Part shown: one piece after another, positions 24,106 to 29,996 of the stretch
Layout: each line of letters begins with the position of its first letter
Numbering within the stretch: position 1 is the first letter of the stretch
NCBI GenBank assembly: GCA_964623735.1
Contig: CAZUVE010000017.1
Span: 1 to 29,996 of the forward strand
Source of the DNA: SW-9-67-25 sp964623735
GTDB taxonomy: Archaea > Halobacteriota > Halobacteria > Halobacteriales > Haloarculaceae
DNA length: 29,996 bases
Direction of reading: 5' to 3'
The notes under the pieces: model-generated
Database searches by the model: none
Told to the model about the DNA's origin: nothing
The model's input: the letters and a program-made list of their open reading frames with translations, nothing else
Position numbers and translations under genes: made by a program

Positions 24106-25422
24106 TCAAACAGATATATTGTTATTTTCTGCTGGCAGAGCCTTATCTACAACTACCATTGTCCCAGATAAATTTTCCAGAGGGAGTGTACCGTTCACGA
24201 CATTGTGTTTGGTATCTATAACGATATCATCAGCTACTATCCATCGGTTTTCTGAGGTGTCCCGGTAGCGAATCTGAAGCGTTTGTTCATCTGCTTTTCC
24301 TATTTGGCTGTCAGAATATTTCACGCGTAATCTGACTTTGCCTGACGCAACTAATTCTTGCTTAAGATAGTAAGCTTGCAGGACTGATCGCCCTTCAGGC
24401 AATTTTAAATCAGTGCCCTGGATATTATTAGGATATCTTCTTACATACAATTCACCCATCGATTTCCCCGGTAAAAGATCTACTTCTAAGAATTCAATTT
24501 CTCCATTAACCGAACCTATTATATTTATATTTGAAGACTTTCCGGATAGCATATTTTTTAAAGTTCTAAAAAAGCCTCTATTTTCAATTGATTTTGACAT
24601 TATTTCATTGGTGCTTGCTTTGGATTTCTTGGATCGCAGTACTTGAAATGGATCTTCATATGTTCTCATCTTGATTGTTCCTTTCCAGGTGGGCCAGTGA
24701 ACCCTCGGCAGATCACTACTATTTAATTTGTTTACCACTTTTTTCATTTTATTATCATATTGGTCAGTTCCTCGTGGTATATGTCTTTTTTCTCCTAGTG
24801 GACTCTGCTTCCAAGGGCGGCCGTGGAAAATAATGGCTTCACGACATAACTGTCCGGGAACGGTAAAACGGCAATTCCATTCTGGACGAAGAGTATGATA
24901 CTGGATCATATTGTCATATACTGTCTTCCTGAAAGAGGGCTGGTCATGAATTGAAGGACTATCTTTATAATTCTCGTCCCAATTAGTGAAAAAATCCTTT
25001 TTTATTACAGAAGATCGATATGATATCACTCCGGTATTCGGTTCGGCAAAAGTTGCTGGTATATCGCTCACTTGATTCCCTTCCAAACGCTCATAATTAT
25101 CAGGTTTCACTGCCGCCGCAAGTTCAAATCTATCCAATAATGAAAACAATGGATCCAGACAGCCTTCCACATAAGTATCAGTATCTAAATATACTGTTCG
25201 CTGAAAAGGTGTTTCTTTCAAATTTCGAATTTTGACTCCCGGACCAGCGGAGTCGGATTTATTTTTTATGATATAATCAAATGAATCTGGGACTCTATCT
25301 GGAATATCAGTAACAACTGCGATAGGTTTGGATGACATATCTCTTAATTTTTCAGCGGCATGAATTGCTTCTGACACGTATTTCTCCCCGGTACATACAA
25401 ATAGGAGTCCCCGCTTATTCAT
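24106..25422 (-). CDS. Glycosyltransferase with GT-A (DxD) domain
   Basis: This is a 438-residue protein. Residues 1-230 resemble nucleotide-sugar transferases of the GT8-like type: MNKRGLLFVCTGEKYVSEAI, then 'AVVTDIPDRVPDSFDYIIKN' and the metal-binding QRTVYLDTDTYVEGCLDPLF, with DTD at residues 80-82. NTGVISYRSSVIKKDFFTNW and FHGRPWKQSPLGEKRHIP follow, as in this fold. Residues 300-438 are beta-rich, from EIEFLEVDLLPGKSMGELYV on, and could bind a glycan or a partner. No signal peptide or membrane segment is seen, so it acts in the cytoplasm. The sugar donor is unknown. Composition differs strongly from neighbouring haloarchaeal genes. Confidence 0.78.
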   Translation of the reverse strand: MNKRGLLFVCTGEKYVSEAIHAAEKLRDMSSKPIAVVTDIPDRVPDSFDYIIKNKSDSAGPGVKIRNLKETPFQRTVYLDTDTYVEGCLDPLFSLLDRFELAAAVKPDNYERLEGNQVSDIPATFAEPNTGVISYRSSVIKKDFFTNWDENYKDSPSIHDQPSFRKTVYDNMIQYHTLRPEWNCRFTVPGQLCREAIIFHGRPWKQSPLGEKRHIPRGTDQYDNKMKKVVNKLNSSDLPRVHWPTWKGTIKMRTYEDPFQVLRSKKSKASTNEIMSKSIENRGFFRTLKNMLSGKSSNINIIGSVNGEIEFLEVDLLPGKSMGELYVRRYPNNIQGTDLKLPEGRSVLQAYYLKQELVASGKVRLRVKYSDSQIGKADEQTLQIRYRDTSENRWIVADDIVIDTKHNVVNGTLPLENLSGTMVVVDKALPAENNNISV

Positions 25423-25495
25423 GGTTCAAAATGCCCAGTATGGTATAAAAGTTTAATGTCCTCAGAAATGTATTGAGACAGAAGTGGGATTTCAT

Positions 25496-26338
25496 ATGGC
25501 GCTGCCTCAGGTATTCACTATTGACGCATGGCGAATTATTCGAGAATTCACTATTGACGCATGGCGAATTATTCGAGATCTTTCGCCAATAATACTCACA
25601 CTTCTTGCTCTCTATTTCACTTGGATCCAAGTTTCTGACATTGTCAAGTCCAAGTTAATAAATCCAGATATCGACGTGCGACTTGTAGAGAATATAGGCC
25701 ACGACAGGATGTCAACAGATAAGTCAACGCAGAGAATAAGGAATTTTTTCAGGGAACGTCCTGATTCCAAGCTGTTGGTTGAGAGAAAGGATGAACCTGA
25801 TTACCGGATTGATTTGGAGGACATAGATGAAATTGAGAAGATCCAACTTCATTCCGAGAACAGGTATGAGTTATTTTATTTTGTTATTGGATACATAAAG
25901 GGTAAATCGTCTGGAAGGTTACAAGAATTTCTTTTTTCTCCGGTAGTATTCTCTCCGCTTCGATACTGGTTCATCTTTCCAGCCGATTTTAGAGTCTTAC
26001 GTGATATTGATTCCCAGGAAGAAGATATTCCCAAACCCAGCAATACATCACTTCATGAAACGAATATCACCGTCATCAATACAGAAAAAAAAGCGAGCTA
26101 CGATAATTTAGCGTATGGTACTGATGACTCTAGATCTGAGTTTGATGTTATCAGACCTTACAGCATCCGCGGTGAAGTTGAATATTTCACTGCTGGAGAA
26201 ACTCACGCAGTTGCTCTACCAGTCTGGGTCAGGACGCCGGACAGAGAAATGGATAGCCGGATCATCTCGGTAATTGATCCCCCTCATGTGCCTTACAAGC
26301 AAGAAAAGATTATCGAAGTGTCAGTAGTACAAGATTAA
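25496..26338 (+). CDS. Membrane-anchored protein of unknown function
   Basis: This protein has 280 residues from the ATG at 25496 (a GTG four codons earlier is less likely). Near the N-terminus, VFTIDAWRIIREFTIDAWRI is an 11-residue unit twice in a row, produced by a perfect 33-bp duplication. One membrane helix follows (SPIILTLLALYFTWIQVSDI). The remaining 230 residues are a charged, soluble, alpha/beta domain: 'IQLHSENRYELFYFVIGYIK', then 'YWFIFPADFRVLRDI' and a beta-rich end. There are no cysteines and no enzyme motif. It lies between the glycosyltransferase (divergent) and the methyltransferase (convergent). I do not recognise the family. Confidence 0.72.
   Translation: MALPQVFTIDAWRIIREFTIDAWRIIRDLSPIILTLLALYFTWIQVSDIVKSKLINPDIDVRLVENIGHDRMSTDKSTQRIRNFFRERPDSKLLVERKDEPDYRIDLEDIDEIEKIQLHSENRYELFYFVIGYIKGKSSGRLQEFLFSPVVFSPLRYWFIFPADFRVLRDIDSQEEDIPKPSNTSLHETNITVINTEKKASYDNLAYGTDDSRSEFDVIRPYSIRGEVEYFTAGETHAVALPVWVRTPDREMDSRIISVIDPPHVPYKQEKIIEVSVVQD
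25513..25578 (+). repeat. Perfect 33-bp tandem duplication within a gene
   Basis: Unit 1 is at 25513-25545 and unit 2 at 25546-25578, with no differences between them. Each starts ATTCACTATTGACGC and contains ATGGCGAATTATTCGAG. The length is a multiple of three, so it adds 11 residues (FTIDAWRIIRE-like) without shifting the frame. The exact identity suggests a recent event. Confidence 0.95.
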
Positions 26339-26379
26339 ATACTAAATTAGATATATTCTGCAAAACTGAACCTGGTTAA

Positions 26380-27096
26380 TCACTTCACTGCATATCCAAC
26401 ATCTGGGAAAATGTTTCCACTTCTAAGTTCTCTGACCTCTATGAAAGTCGAAAATGCTTGATTCCAATTAATATCATCCGAGATTAGGATGCCGTCGTTT
26501 TTAAGCCACTCATGCGCAAGCTCATATTCAAACATCATACAGGGGTGAGAATGCTCTGAATCATGTAAGAAACAATCAAGCTTATTAATTGATGTCATTA
26601 CCTCTGGGAGTTTTCTCTGGCTTTTACCTATTACAAGTTTCCATTGATCTTTGAATTTTTTTGGGATTATCCATCCTGGTTGTTTATTATTCGGAAGCGC
26701 CGCCCCCCCGAAATCCTGATACGTTTCTTCTTTAAAATCTTCAATAGACTCGTCTATCCTGTATGGATAGTCGATAGAAATCAAGGTTCCAGATTCGTTT
26801 ACATATAGGGCTGAAAGTATACTCAGTGTAGAAAAACCATGACACACACCGGTCTCAATCATTATTGATGGACGGACTTTCCGGATGAGTGTATATATAT
26901 CGCGGCCTAATTCGGGAGTAATTGTTATCATATCATCCCTATCTGTTAGGTTAATATAGATATTTCTATGATTTTCTCGGATTTCCAGAATATTTCTCTT
27001 ATGAAATTCTTCTACATAATCTTGATACTCTTGCTCATCGGTAAAGAATTCACGAATAAACTCATCGCAGGGTTCTTTTAGATTTCTATTCAGCAT
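26380..27096 (-). CDS. Class I SAM methyltransferase (Methyltransf_24-like)
   Basis: This is a 238-residue protein. The fold is clear from SIMIETGVCHGFSTLSILSA (motif I), LISIDYPYRIDESIEDF (motif II acid) and LDCFLHDSEHSHPCMMFEYE (post-II), followed by WLKNDGILISDDI. The D-x-E-H and DD pattern is like metal-assisted O-methyltransferases and CmcI/rhamnosyl O-methyltransferase relatives that modify sugars. Preceding residues form an N-terminal helical cap. It has no signal peptide. With the neighbouring glycosyltransferase it probably modifies a surface glycan, which is inference. It is AT-rich in codon use, like the rest of the island. Confidence 0.82.
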   Translation of the reverse strand: MLNRNLKEPCDEFIREFFTDEQEYQDYVEEFHKRNILEIRENHRNIYINLTDRDDMITITPELGRDIYTLIRKVRPSIMIETGVCHGFSTLSILSALYVNESGTLISIDYPYRIDESIEDFKEETYQDFGGAALPNNKQPGWIIPKKFKDQWKLVIGKSQRKLPEVMTSINKLDCFLHDSEHSHPCMMFEYELAHEWLKNDGILISDDINWNQAFSTFIEVRELRSGNIFPDVGYAVK

Positions 27097-27722
27097 GACC
27101 GGTTAACAGATATACTCAATTGAATCCCTACCATTTTAAAACTGCGCCCAGCGGCGTGAAGTTAGTACCGAACTGATCAGTAGTGCTAATTGTGCCTTCA
27201 GCGTTGAAATACTAGATACGAGCGATAGACGGTCTGTAGCAGGAATCTAGTAGATCACAACTGAAGCCGCACTATTTGAGGTGAGGTTGTTTCAAACTAT
27301 ACGGCTGAATAGGTAGGCTTCGGGAATAGGTAGTTGAGAAAATACTGCCCGAAATCATCAACGCATCCTACTGCATACACGCGACATCGGTATGAAAAAA
27401 TAGACTGAGTAAATAACCATAGGCGGACATGATGATCATCAATCGCGACTTTCGTTCAGCCGATTCTGTGGCCTGAAGAACCGTCACAGGTGTCACAGGT
27501 TTTCAGCGTTTTTTTCCAGGTACGGGCGTGTGCGTGGACGCACCTGATAAAGACCCGCACAAACCCTGTGACACCTGTGACACCCGGGCCGCGATCCGTC
27601 ACCCCGCTGTGGACACCGTTGGCCGGAGTTGAAAGGATGGGAGTCGATTTCAACGTCAGCAGGGGCCCCGGACGTGTGCATCGGCCAGTCCGTCGCGGGG
27701 GAACTAGCCGATCACCGCACCG
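27097..27722. other. 626-bp gene-poor junction region
   Basis: No real gene is visible. On the minus strand a short frame (27128-27211) encodes TTDQFGTNFTPLGAVLKW before a stop and could be a gene end. AT content falls steadily toward 27.5 kb. A 17-bp inverted repeat lies at 27483-27581. There is no transposase or integrase signature. I read this as debris at the right edge of the AT-rich island. Confidence 0.5.
27483..27581. repeat. 17-bp inverted repeat built of GTGTCACAG units
   Basis: GTCACAGGTGTCACAGG (27483-27499) and CCTGTGACACCTGTGAC (27565-27581) are perfect reverse complements with a 65-bp spacer. Each arm contains two copies of GTCACAGG. Such short iterated arms occur at replication-origin or regulatory sites and at element ends, but there is no other evidence for any of these here. 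A replication gene is not present next to it. Confidence 0.7.
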
Positions 27723-27890
27723 TCAGGGGTAGCGGTCGACGCTGTGGTTGACCAGCAGGTCGGCAAGGACGCCATCGACGTCGTCGGGGGGGTCGCTGGG
27801 ATCGCCCGTTATCGACACGTCAGACCCGTACATGCTGGCAGCTTCGATATACCGGCGTGGCTGGCCGTCGCAAATGTCCCTCAGTGGTGT
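27723..27890 (-). pseudogene. C-terminal fragment of an unknown haloarchaeal protein
   Basis: A minus-strand frame runs from a stop at 27891-27893 to a TGA at 27723-27725. It reads LRDICDGQPRRYIEAASMYG, then SDVSITGDPSDPPDDVDGVL, and ends LADLLVNHSVDRYP. This acidic, Pro/Asp-rich text is typical haloarchaeal protein, quite unlike the AT-rich island. An ATG at 27833 would give 36 residues. It looks like the tail of a lost gene beside the tRNA. I cannot identify the family. Confidence 0.5.
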
Positions 27891-28026
27891 CTACGTGCTG
27901 ATAGAAGGTAGTGGTCAGGGATAGTTTCGAAGATCGTCGGTATATTTATGTGGAAGTACGTAATATATTCAACCTGTCTTCGAATATCGCCATCTTCTCG
28001 GGAAGAATTTAACCAAATATCCAAGT

Positions 28027-28100
28027 GGGCGCTGCAGGATTTGAACCCGCGACCTAGTGGTCCGAAGCCACTCGCTCTGTCCAAGCTGAGCTAAGCGCCC
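28027..28100 (-). tRNA. tRNA-Arg (anticodon TCG)
   Basis: This is a 74-nt cloverleaf read on the minus strand. The acceptor arms GGGCGCT and AGCGCCC pair fully. The D arm is GCTC...GAGC. The anticodon stem AGTGG/CCACT encloses the loop CTTCGGA, so the anticodon is TCG, reading CGA (Arg). The T arm GCGGG/CCTGC with one G-T pair flanks TTTGAAT. There is no intron and no encoded CCA. The 3' end faces the AT-rich island, which could have used it as an integration site. Confidence 0.95.
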
Positions 28101-28124
28101 CCAAGCGTAGGTTGTTTTCGCCGT

Positions 28125-28132
28125 GATAAAAA
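28125..28132 (-). promoter_or_regulatory. TATA box of tRNA-Arg
   Basis: TTTTTATC on the minus strand lies 25-32 bp before the first base of the tRNA at 28100, the proper archaeal TATA distance. The neighbouring GGAG-rich flank is a possible BRE. The spacing supports an independent tRNA transcript. Confidence 0.6.
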
Positions 28133-28389
28133 CTCCCTGGTTCCCGTGCTGACCGCGCGTTCTGCCCCGGCTCCCACGCGTTGCCCGCGGACCCAGCAGG
28201 AACCGGTTGTCGAAGCCGGCGAGACTCTCGAGAGCGAATTAATACTGTCGGCTATACATACGTGAAGATATTCGGTACCCCGGGATGCCGACACTACTCA
28301 CGCGCTTGGAGCCGACAGTACAGGACGGGAGCGTCGACACCTTTCGGCGGTGTCGGCACCCTTTTTGTGTGGACCAGCGTAACCGATGT

Positions 28390-28797
28390 ATGCCAGTCGA
28401 GAGCGACGAGAAACTCCAAGAGATTCTCGCACTCGGGAGGATTGCCGTCGTCGGCTGTTCGACCACACCCGGGAAGGCTGCACACAACATCCCGCGGTAC
28501 ATGCTCGATCACGGGTACAGGGTTGTCCCGGTCAACCCGAACGCCGACGAGGTGTTCGGCCGCCCGGCATACGATTCCCTCTCAGAGGTTCCCACAGGCG
28601 TCGACATCGTGGACGTGTTCCGCCCGAGCGAGGAGGTGAGCGGGATCGTCGACGAGGCGCTCGCCCGCGAAGACGCGGGCGTCATCTGGACACAGCTGGG
28701 GATTCGCGACGACGCAGCCGTCGAGCGAGCAGAAGCAGCTGGTAAGCGCGTCGTCCAGGACCGGTGTCTCAAGATCGAACACCAGCGACTCGTGTAA
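28390..28797 (+). CDS. CoA-binding (YccU-type) protein
   Basis: This protein has 135 residues from the ATG at 28390 (MPVESDEKLQEILALGRIAV). An in-frame stretch to 28285 lacks protein character. It has the Rossmann-type CoA-binding fold: IAVVGCSTTPGKAAHNIPRY, then MLDHGYRVVPVNPNADEVFG, 'VDIVDVFRPSEEVSGIVDEA', GVIWTQLGIRDDAAVERAEA and VVQDRCLKIEHQRLV. The VVGCS and WTQLGI motifs are diagnostic of the family, which lacks the ligase domain of the acyl-CoA synthetase. The exact substrate is unknown; a role in CoA or redox metabolism is possible. The 290 bp before it and after the tRNA show no gene. Confidence 0.9.
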   Translation: MPVESDEKLQEILALGRIAVVGCSTTPGKAAHNIPRYMLDHGYRVVPVNPNADEVFGRPAYDSLSEVPTGVDIVDVFRPSEEVSGIVDEALAREDAGVIWTQLGIRDDAAVERAEAAGKRVVQDRCLKIEHQRLV

Positions 28798-28817
28798 CCG
28801 GGTTCGCGACATCTCCG

Positions 28818-29132
28818 TCACTCGTCGTCTGAGGTGTAGACGGTCGTGGTTTCGTTATCCTCCGTCCCCGCCTCCGTGTCGTCGCCGTCTTCGAAGGGTT
28901 CAGCCTCGTCGATGACCGTCTCGACGTCGATCCCCTGTTGCTCGGCGACCGCCTCCAGCAGCGCGCGCTGTTCAGCGAGGTCGCGCTTGATGCGGTCGAC
29001 CTGCTCGCTGGTGGTCTCGACCTCCGACTGCACCTCCCTGAGTTCGGTTATGACCTCGTTCATCTTCGAGTACAACTGCTCGGCCGCGTCCATCACCTTC
29101 TGGAGCTTCTTTGCGGTTCCACCGAGTCCCAT
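28818..29132 (-). CDS. Coiled-coil protein of DUF5798 type
   Basis: This 104-residue protein begins MGLGGTAKKLQKVMDAAEQL and has a long heptad region, VITELREVQSEVETTSEQVD through RIKRDLAEQRALLEAVAEQQ. The acidic tail EDGDDTEAGTEDNETTTVY follows. The GLGGTAKKLQKV start and heptads match a small haloarchaeal family annotated DUF5798. It is probably a cytosolic oligomeric coiled coil; the partner is unknown. It converges with the CoA-binding protein gene, 20 bp between the two stops. Confidence 0.85.
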   Translation of the reverse strand: MGLGGTAKKLQKVMDAAEQLYSKMNEVITELREVQSEVETTSEQVDRIKRDLAEQRALLEAVAEQQGIDVETVIDEAEPFEDGDDTEAGTEDNETTTVYTSDDE

Positions 29133-29256
29133 GTCCCCCTGTTACTCCGGCCAACACGTGGGTGTTTCGGCTCTCCAGCCCGCGTGTCGGCCGCCGGTGG
29201 GCCATCGGGACACCGAGGTCGCGCATTTTAAGCCCGGGCCATGCGGAGTCCCGGGC

Positions 29257-29646
29257 ATGGAGCAGGTGCGGCTGGCGCCGATGGTCGGCATCGTCGGCTG
29301 TCTGGGGGTACTCGGCGGGCTCGCGTATCCCTACGCGACGGGCGGGGCCGGAGTGGGTGCCTACTACGGGTCGGGTCCGGTCAACCCGCTCGTGGCTGGC
29401 TTGCTCGCAGTCGTCGCGATCATCGTCTTCGCGGCCGGTCGCCAGGGCCGGACCGATCCGGGCTTTGCAGCGGGCGCAGGGCTCGTCTTCGGACTCGCCA
29501 TCGTGCTCGTCCTGCTGGCCTGGGGGACGACAGCGCGCCTCGACGCCGTTGCAATCTCACAGTGGCACCGCTGGGTCACCGCCGGCGTCGGAGTGCTCAT
29601 CCCCACGGGAGGGGTGTGGTTCGCGCGGTCGCTGAACCTCCTGTAG
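29257..29646 (+). CDS. Haloarchaeal four-helix membrane protein
   Basis: This protein has 129 residues from the ATG at 29257 (MEQVRLAPMVGIVGCLGVLG). The in-frame extension back to 28846 runs antisense through the DUF5798-type gene and is not used. Four hydrophobic segments follow: GIVGCLGVLGGLAYPYA, LVAGLLAVVAIIVFAA, LVFGLAIVLVLLAWGTT and TAGVGVLIPTGGVWFARSL. The pattern (GG-rich first loop, 'GsGpVNPLvaGLLA', 'GrqGRTDPgfaAGaglvfG') matches a widespread uncharacterised haloarchaeal family next to 7S RNA. Function is unknown. Confidence 0.78.
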   Translation: MEQVRLAPMVGIVGCLGVLGGLAYPYATGGAGVGAYYGSGPVNPLVAGLLAVVAIIVFAAGRQGRTDPGFAAGAGLVFGLAIVLVLLAWGTTARLDAVAISQWHRWVTAGVGVLIPTGGVWFARSLNLL

Positions 29647-29687
29647 AACCGCGGCCGCGAGTGAGGATCGGTCGCCAGTTCCGAAAG

Positions 29688-29698
29688 GGCCTTATGTG
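29688..29698 (+). promoter_or_regulatory. Promoter of SRP RNA
   Basis: The sequence cgaaagggCCTTATGTGG lies just before the RNA, with CTTATGT as a likely TATA box about 25-30 bp ahead of the expected 5' end and the purine-rich CGAAAGG as BRE. It fits a strong stable-RNA promoter. The exact start site is not known from sequence. Confidence 0.45.
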
Positions 29699-29721
29699 GA
29701 CCTGTAGTAGGTTTGTGATGG

Positions 29722-29996
29722 ACTAGGTCGGGCGGTTAGGCCCCGCTCCACCCGCCCCCAGTACGGTCTTCAGGGGGGACCGAACGCCAGGGACGTCCGG
29801 TCAGACGGACGCGGGCCCCGCAAGCTAACGTGGAAGCCTCGTCCTGCGGGGACGGCGGTCCACGCGGGCGCACCTGCAGGGGTGTGTCGGCGTGGTTGAC
29901 CGGGGATACCGCGTCAGGCGCGGAAGCGAGCAGCGCATCCTCGGACAGCCCTCGCTCGCAGGGTCGCGGGGTGGAGGAGGCGAGCGGGACTACCCG
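29722..29996 (+). ncRNA. 7S / signal recognition particle RNA (partial, cut by window end)
   Basis: The segment starts ACTAGGTCGGGCGGTTAGGC, the conserved haloarchaeal 7S RNA beginning, and is GC-rich and strongly self-complementary. Near 29919-29937 it has GGAAGCGAGCAGCG, the helix 8 core (GGAAG then GCAGC) where SRP54 binds. The last part, GAGCGGGACTACCCG, runs to the window edge. Archaeal 7S RNAs are about 300 nt, so some tens of bases are missing. The RNA targets secreted and membrane proteins to the ribosome exit. Confidence 0.88.

Larger units (their letters stand above)
24030..27130. mobile_element. AT-rich, foreign-looking genomic island (glycan modification)
   Basis: The base composition changes abruptly just after the ars operon and stays AT-rich until about 27.1 kb. 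The three proteins here are rich in Lys, Asn, Ile and Ser, unlike the acidic, Ala/Asp/Glu-rich proteins around them. All are of the type seen in surface-glycan regions: glycosyltransferase, membrane-anchored protein, methyltransferase. The island lies about 0.9 kb from a tRNA-Arg gene, a common integration site in archaea, but I found no integrase and no convincing second copy of the tRNA end. I infer lateral transfer. Confidence 0.6.

Noticed and set aside
24106..25422. Transposase in the AT-rich region
   Set aside because: No DDE or HUH signature and no terminal inverted repeats. The large frame is a DxD glycosyltransferase.
27881..28084. Minus-strand frame running out of tRNA-Arg
   Set aside because: It begins inside the tRNA and has no family features. 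No tyrosine-recombinase motif was seen.
28846..29256. N-terminal extension of the membrane protein at 29257
   Set aside because: It lies antisense to the DUF5798-type coiled-coil gene and is Ser-rich. The ATG at 29257 starts the recognisable family pattern.

Overview
The window looks like a chromosomal stretch of a halophilic archaeon (class Halobacteria). Most proteins are acidic and the DNA is GC-rich. Several secreted proteins pair a twin-arginine signal with a lipobox. Families typical of haloarchaea occur: an HTH_10 (bacterio-opsin-activator type) regulator, a DUF5798-like coiled-coil protein and haloarchaeal membrane families. An archaeal-type 7S/SRP RNA starts at the right edge. The genus cannot be fixed from what I can see.

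Layout. (1) 1-11.3 kb is a cell-envelope region in two divergent arms. The left arm (minus strand, 97-5775) has two lipoproteins, a PQQ-type beta-propeller lipoprotein and four membrane or membrane-anchored proteins. The right arm (plus strand, 6038-11311) has a second, broken PQQ-propeller gene, a sensor-domain membrane protein, two translationally coupled lipoproteins and a broken lipoprotein with a duplicated domain. (2) 11.8-14.9 kb holds an HTH_10 regulator, a small membrane protein, two cupins and a DoxX protein. The membrane-protein gene and the DoxX unit are each preceded by nearly the same 26-bp promoter element centred on the palindrome CCCAAcATGTTGGG. (3) 15-18.4 kb has a truncated maltose O-acetyltransferase remnant. 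It also has a coupled minus-strand operon: glutathionyl-hydroquinone-reductase-like GST, CitA-type citrate synthase, then an EamA/DMT exporter whose start lies inside the citrate synthase gene. (4) 18.5-22.4 kb has a zinc-ribbon wHTH protein, an FMN reductase/HxlR pair and a DoxX/MFS pair, which suggests redox or electrophile defence. (5) 22.7-24.0 kb is an arsR-arsM arsenic-methylation operon with a palindromic operator and the start of a lost third gene. (6) About 24.0-27.1 kb is a strikingly AT-rich, Lys/Ile/Asn-rich island. It has a glycosyltransferase, a membrane-anchored protein with a perfect 33-bp tandem duplication near its N-terminus, and a class I methyltransferase; it looks like a transferred glycan-modification cassette. 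(7) 27.1-28.0 kb is gene-poor debris with a 17-bp inverted repeat and a C-terminal gene fragment, ending at tRNA-Arg(TCG). (8) 28.4-30 kb is a conserved haloarchaeal backbone: CoA-binding protein, DUF5798-like protein, a membrane protein and SRP RNA.

The most unusual signals are the shared palindromic promoter, the AT-rich glycosylation island beside the tRNA, the GST-CitA-exporter operon, and the number of decaying genes (two frameshifted lipoprotein-type genes, a truncated acetyltransferase, a truncated gene after arsM and a fragment beside the tRNA). I saw no CRISPR array, no intact transposase and no integrase.
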